Origin: Ruminococcus sp.
GTDB lineage: Bacteria; Bacillota; Clostridia; Oscillospirales; Ruminococcaceae
DNA length: 64,000 nucleotides
Direction: 5' to 3'
Assembly (NCBI RefSeq): GCF_017549005.1
Contig: NZ_JAFYYT010000002.1
Span: 62,001-126,000, forward strand
Shown here: positions 61,335 to 64,000 of the stretch, one piece after another
Layout: each line of letters opens with the position of its first letter
How positions within the stretch are numbered: position 1 is the stretch's first letter
The notes under the pieces: model-generated
What the model saw: only the letters and a program-made list of their open reading frames with translations
The model's database searches: none
Told to the model about the DNA's origin: nothing
Position numbers and translations under genes: made by a program

Positions 61335-62627
61335 ATGAATCTGTCTGAATTTATAAACGGTATTTCCGCAGGGAAATTCGACGAACAGTTCCAAATGCTC
61401 TACGGCTCGGCGGACAAAGCTGTTCTGCGCGCAAGAGCCCGCTATCTCAGCGCTGCCGAGAACTTTTCGCGGCTCTATCCCGAAAGCGGCGAGATACGTA
61501 TATTTACTGCTTCGGGGCGCACCGAGATAGGCGGAAACCACACGGATCATCAGCACGGCTGTGTGCTTGCGGCGGCTGTGAGCCTCGATATCATCGCAAT
61601 GGTCTGTTTTAACGGGGAGGGGGTTATCCGCGTGAAGTCCGAGGGTTACGACGCCGTTGAGGTGAAGCTGAGTGATCTTAAACCGAAAAAGAAGGAAAAG
61701 GAGACTACTGCAGCCCTTATCCGCGGTATCGCTGCAAGTTTCAGGGAAAAAGGCGTGAAGATAGGCGGCTTTGACGCATATATGACCTCGGACGTCCTCA
61801 GCGGCAGCGGTCTTTCTTCATCGGCGGCCTTTGAGGTGCTTATGGGAACTGTCATAAACGCAGGCTTCGGCAATGAAAGTATAGAAGCTGCGGATATTGC
61901 GCGTATCGGACAGTTTGCGGAGAATACCTATTTTGGAAAGGCGAGCGGACTCATGGATCAGCTGGTATCGGCAGTAGGCGGCTTTGTATCCGTTGATTTT
62001 GCAGAGCCCGAAAATCCCGATATACGGCACATTGGCTTTGATTTCGAGCGTTCTGGCTATGCTGTCTGCATTACGGACACTAGGGGCAGTCACGCAGACT
62101 GTTCCGACGAGTACAGCGCGGTCACTGCTGAAATGAAGCACGTTGCGGAGGCTCTCGGCTGCGAGTTCCTGCGTGAAGCTGACGAGGACGAGTTTTATGC
62201 TAAACTTCCTGAACTCAGAAAGGTATGCAATGACAGGGAGCTTCTCAGAGCGGCACACTTTTTCGACGAAAACAGGAGAGCTGCTGCGGAAGCAGAGGCT
62301 CTTTCCGACGGTGATACGGAGTGGTTCTTCGAGCTGGTGAATGAGTCGGGGACTTCCTCGGCGGAGCTCCTGCAGAATCTGTATATCTGCACAGACCCGA
62401 AGGATCAGCAGATCCCCCTTGCTATAATGCTCAGCAAGCGTTTCCTCAAGGGAAACGGAGCTGTCCGCGTTCACGGAGGCGGCTTTGCAGGTACGATACA
62501 GGCTTTCGTGCCAAGTTACCTGACGGCGGACTATGCCGCGGAAATGGAGCGTGTCTTCGGCGAGGGCAGCTGCTATGTGCTCTCCGTAAGACCTGTGGGA
62601 GGGTATGAGCTCAGAATTATGAGTTAA
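61335..62627 (+). CDS. galK: Galactokinase
   Basis: GHMP kinase of 430 residues that makes galactose 1-phosphate. The galactose-binding signature is GRTEIGGNHTDHQHG (about 55-70), the ATP loop LSGSGLSSSAAFEV, and the C-terminal motif VRVHGGGFAGTIQAF. The first 40 residues replace the shorter N-terminus of E. coli GalK, as is usual for this clostridial subtype. ATG at 61335 has AAAGGAG 8 bases upstream; longer frames lie in the leader. Divergent from GH130. Confidence 0.95.
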   Translation: MNLSEFINGISAGKFDEQFQMLYGSADKAVLRARARYLSAAENFSRLYPESGEIRIFTASGRTEIGGNHTDHQHGCVLAAAVSLDIIAMVCFNGEGVIRVKSEGYDAVEVKLSDLKPKKKEKETTAALIRGIAASFREKGVKIGGFDAYMTSDVLSGSGLSSSAAFEVLMGTVINAGFGNESIEAADIARIGQFAENTYFGKASGLMDQLVSAVGGFVSVDFAEPENPDIRHIGFDFERSGYAVCITDTRGSHADCSDEYSAVTAEMKHVAEALGCEFLREADEDEFYAKLPELRKVCNDRELLRAAHFFDENRRAAAEAEALSDGDTEWFFELVNESGTSSAELLQNLYICTDPKDQQIPLAIMLSKRFLKGNGAVRVHGGGFAGTIQAFVPSYLTADYAAEMERVFGEGSCYVLSVRPVGGYELRIMS

Positions 62628-62703
62628 GCTCTCAGGCATCAGCAGTCAGGTCTGAGTAAGTGAGCAGGACTTTTTCTGCCGATAACAAAACAGAAAGGAT
62701 ACA

Positions 62704-63048
62704 ATGAATATGAAAAGCTTTCCTGAGTTTATGAAGAGAAATGCAAACAAAATACCAGCAGAACAGCAGAATACTCCCGATATCGAGGGGTATTACTATA
62801 CAGCTCCCGACGGAAGTCAGATGGCTTTCTGGACCTGCAATGCGGACAGAGTCTCCAAGGAGCACGTCCACGATTACGACGAGTACATGATATGCGTCGA
62901 GGGAGAGTACACTGTTACTATCAACGGTGAAGCCACCGTTCTTCACGCAGGGGACGAGCTTTTCATACCCAAAGGCGCTCTGCAGGGCGGAAGCTGCAAG
63001 GCAGGCACGAGGACTATCCATGCTTTCGGCGGAAAGCGCATTGAATGA
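62704..63048 (+). CDS. Cupin domain protein
   Basis: Small single-domain cupin of 114 residues. Motif 1 is HVHDYDEYMICVEGEY with His and Glu metal ligands and motif 2 is LHAGDELFIPKGALQGG; GTRTIHAFGG supplies the last histidine. The metal and substrate are unknown. GAAAGGA precedes the ATG. It is 76 bases after galK and 9 bases before the GNAT gene, so it may be a tail of the galK transcript. Confidence 0.9.
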   Translation: MNMKSFPEFMKRNANKIPAEQQNTPDIEGYYYTAPDGSQMAFWTCNADRVSKEHVHDYDEYMICVEGEYTVTINGEATVLHAGDELFIPKGALQGGSCKAGTRTIHAFGGKRIE

Positions 63049-63057
63049 GGTGGGGAT

Positions 63058-63948
63058 ATGTTTGAGATAAGGGAATATTCGGCGGATATGAAGGATAAAG
63101 TCCTCGCTTTTCTGAGTAAGGTCTTTCCAGAGTCAGGCAAGACTTTTGAGCCTGAGGGCAGGCATTCCGCATTTTCCGATATTGAGCGGAATTTTATTGG
63201 CTTCTGGTGTCTGTACAAAAAAGATGATATCATCGGTACCGTGGCGGTAAAAAAGCTCAGCGATACAGACTGCGAGCTGAAAGGGCTCTATGTCTGTGAG
63301 AAGTTTCACGGCATGGGACTGGGTCACAGGCTTGCGGGAACTGCTGTGGACTTTGCGAAATACAGCGGTTTTAAAAGGATAGTTCTCGATACGATATCGA
63401 CCTATGAGAAAGCTCTGAAACTTTATGAAAAAATGGGGTTCAGGCGTATCGACCGCTATAATGATAACGAAAAGGCGGATATTTTTATGATGAAGGAACT
63501 TAATGTGAAAGCGGTCGTCCGTGAGATCACAAATGATGACTTTGACGGGCTCATGCGCCTGTATATGGAGCTTCACGGAAATCCGTTCCCTGAAAGGGAC
63601 AGCCGCGTTATGGCTATCTGGGAGCGTATCCTCGGGGACAGGGATCATCATATCATCGTTGCGGAGGCTGACGGCGTAATTGCGGCTTCATGTGTGTGTG
63701 TGATAATCCCGAATCTTACAAGGGGGCAGCGGCCTTATGCCTTTATCGAGAACGTTGTGACTTCCGCTCCGTACCGCAGAATGGGACTTGCTTCGGCTTG
63801 CCTTGGCTTCGCAAGGGAGCTTGCAAAAAAGGAGAACTGCTACAAGATGATGCTGCTTACAGGCTCAAAGGAGAGCGGAGTTCTTGATTTTTACGAAAAG
63901 GCAGGCTATAACAGCAGCGACAAGACTGCTTTTATACAGTGGCTTTGA
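63058..63948 (+). CDS. Tandem GNAT acetyltransferase
   Basis: Two GNAT domains in one 296-residue chain. The first (about 1-150) has GLYVCEKFHGMGLGHRLAG as acetyl-CoA loop and YEKMGFRRIDRY; the second (about 153-296) has ENVVTSAPYRRMGLASACL and FYEKAGYNSSDKTAF. Both pyrophosphate-binding loops look intact. The substrate is unknown. GAGGTGG precedes the ATG, and another GNAT-like start follows 9 bases after the stop. Confidence 0.9.
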   Translation: MFEIREYSADMKDKVLAFLSKVFPESGKTFEPEGRHSAFSDIERNFIGFWCLYKKDDIIGTVAVKKLSDTDCELKGLYVCEKFHGMGLGHRLAGTAVDFAKYSGFKRIVLDTISTYEKALKLYEKMGFRRIDRYNDNEKADIFMMKELNVKAVVREITNDDFDGLMRLYMELHGNPFPERDSRVMAIWERILGDRDHHIIVAEADGVIAASCVCVIIPNLTRGQRPYAFIENVVTSAPYRRMGLASACLGFARELAKKENCYKMMLLTGSKESGVLDFYEKAGYNSSDKTAFIQWL

Positions 63949-63956
63949 GGTGTAAA

Positions 63957-64000
63957 ATGATACTGAGAGAATTTAAGGCCAGCGACGCTGAAAAGATAGT
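63957..64000 (+). CDS. Start of a further gene, probably GNAT (truncated by window)
   Basis: ATG at 63957 follows GAGGTG and opens MILREFKASDAEKI, which resembles the beginning of GNAT acetyltransferases (the phrase LREFKASDAEKI is typical). Only 14 residues are visible, so the assignment is tentative. Confidence 0.6.
   Translation, partial: MILREFKASDAEKI

Overview
The window reads as chromosomal DNA of an anaerobic, cellulosome-building Ruminococcus (Clostridia), most like the R. flavefaciens / R. champanellensis group. This rests on four secreted polysaccharide-degrading enzymes (pectate lyase PL1, two GH9 and one GH5) that end in Thr-rich linkers and near-identical dockerins carrying an NPNKYG insertion, on a separate scaffoldin-like protein with a cohesin and a different dockerin, and on Firmicutes-type housekeeping operons. 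No rRNA, canonical tRNA, CRISPR array, IS transposase or prophage was seen.

Layout. 1-2270: end of a dockerin-bearing pectate lyase. 2419-2898: lone AT-rich orphan. 3055-5902: exopolysaccharide polymerase and fused Wzz/tyrosine kinase. 6318-18441 (minus): a long housekeeping run, in order of transcription ClpP-like protease, FtsK, YgiQ, ComEC-type hydrolase, DUF3006, HI0933 flavoprotein, YccF, CmpB-type membrane protein, Cmk, PlsC and an IspH-ribosomal protein S1 fusion. 18663-21143 (plus): rpmG-secE-nusG-rplK-rplA with structured leaders. 21184-28272 (minus): DUF2974 hydrolase and the two GH9 enzymes. 28802-32098 (plus): GT2, a DIP1984-family protein followed by a tRNA-like RNA fold, and an LRR-cohesin-dockerin adaptor. 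32252-37031 (minus): ComF, an RNA methyltransferase and a class A PBP, with inverted copies of an intergenic repeat around comF. 37223-40560: BofC-like protein, two redox genes and spoIIAA-spoIIAB-sigF. 40677-42971: GH5 cellulase. 43137-46810: lepA, two small membrane proteins, hemW. 46899-54953 (minus): orphan membrane protein, greA-lysS, an S41 protease, M23 hydrolase and ftsEX. 55031-59675 (minus): PucR-type regulator, argS, DUF1934 and a strongly diverged D-Ala ligase. 59986-64000: divergent GH130 phosphorylase and galactokinase, then cupin and GNAT genes.

How the parts fit. The secreted enzymes attack pectin and cellulose while attached through dockerins to scaffoldins; the adaptor at 30416 could receive one dockerin class and present another. 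GH130 and galactokinase feed imported manno- and galacto-oligosaccharide breakdown products into metabolism. FtsE, FtsX and the coiled-coil M23 hydrolase form the usual division-linked wall hydrolysis module.

The observations most worth a second look are the tRNA-like RNA beside the DIP1984 gene, the LRR-cohesin-dockerin scaffoldin, the D-Ala ligase homologue lacking several catalytic residues, two genes that appear to start at CTG, the internal ribosome binding site inside the IspH-S1 fusion, and the structured leader of the large GH9 gene. All assignments come from reading motifs in the sequence; no database search was run.
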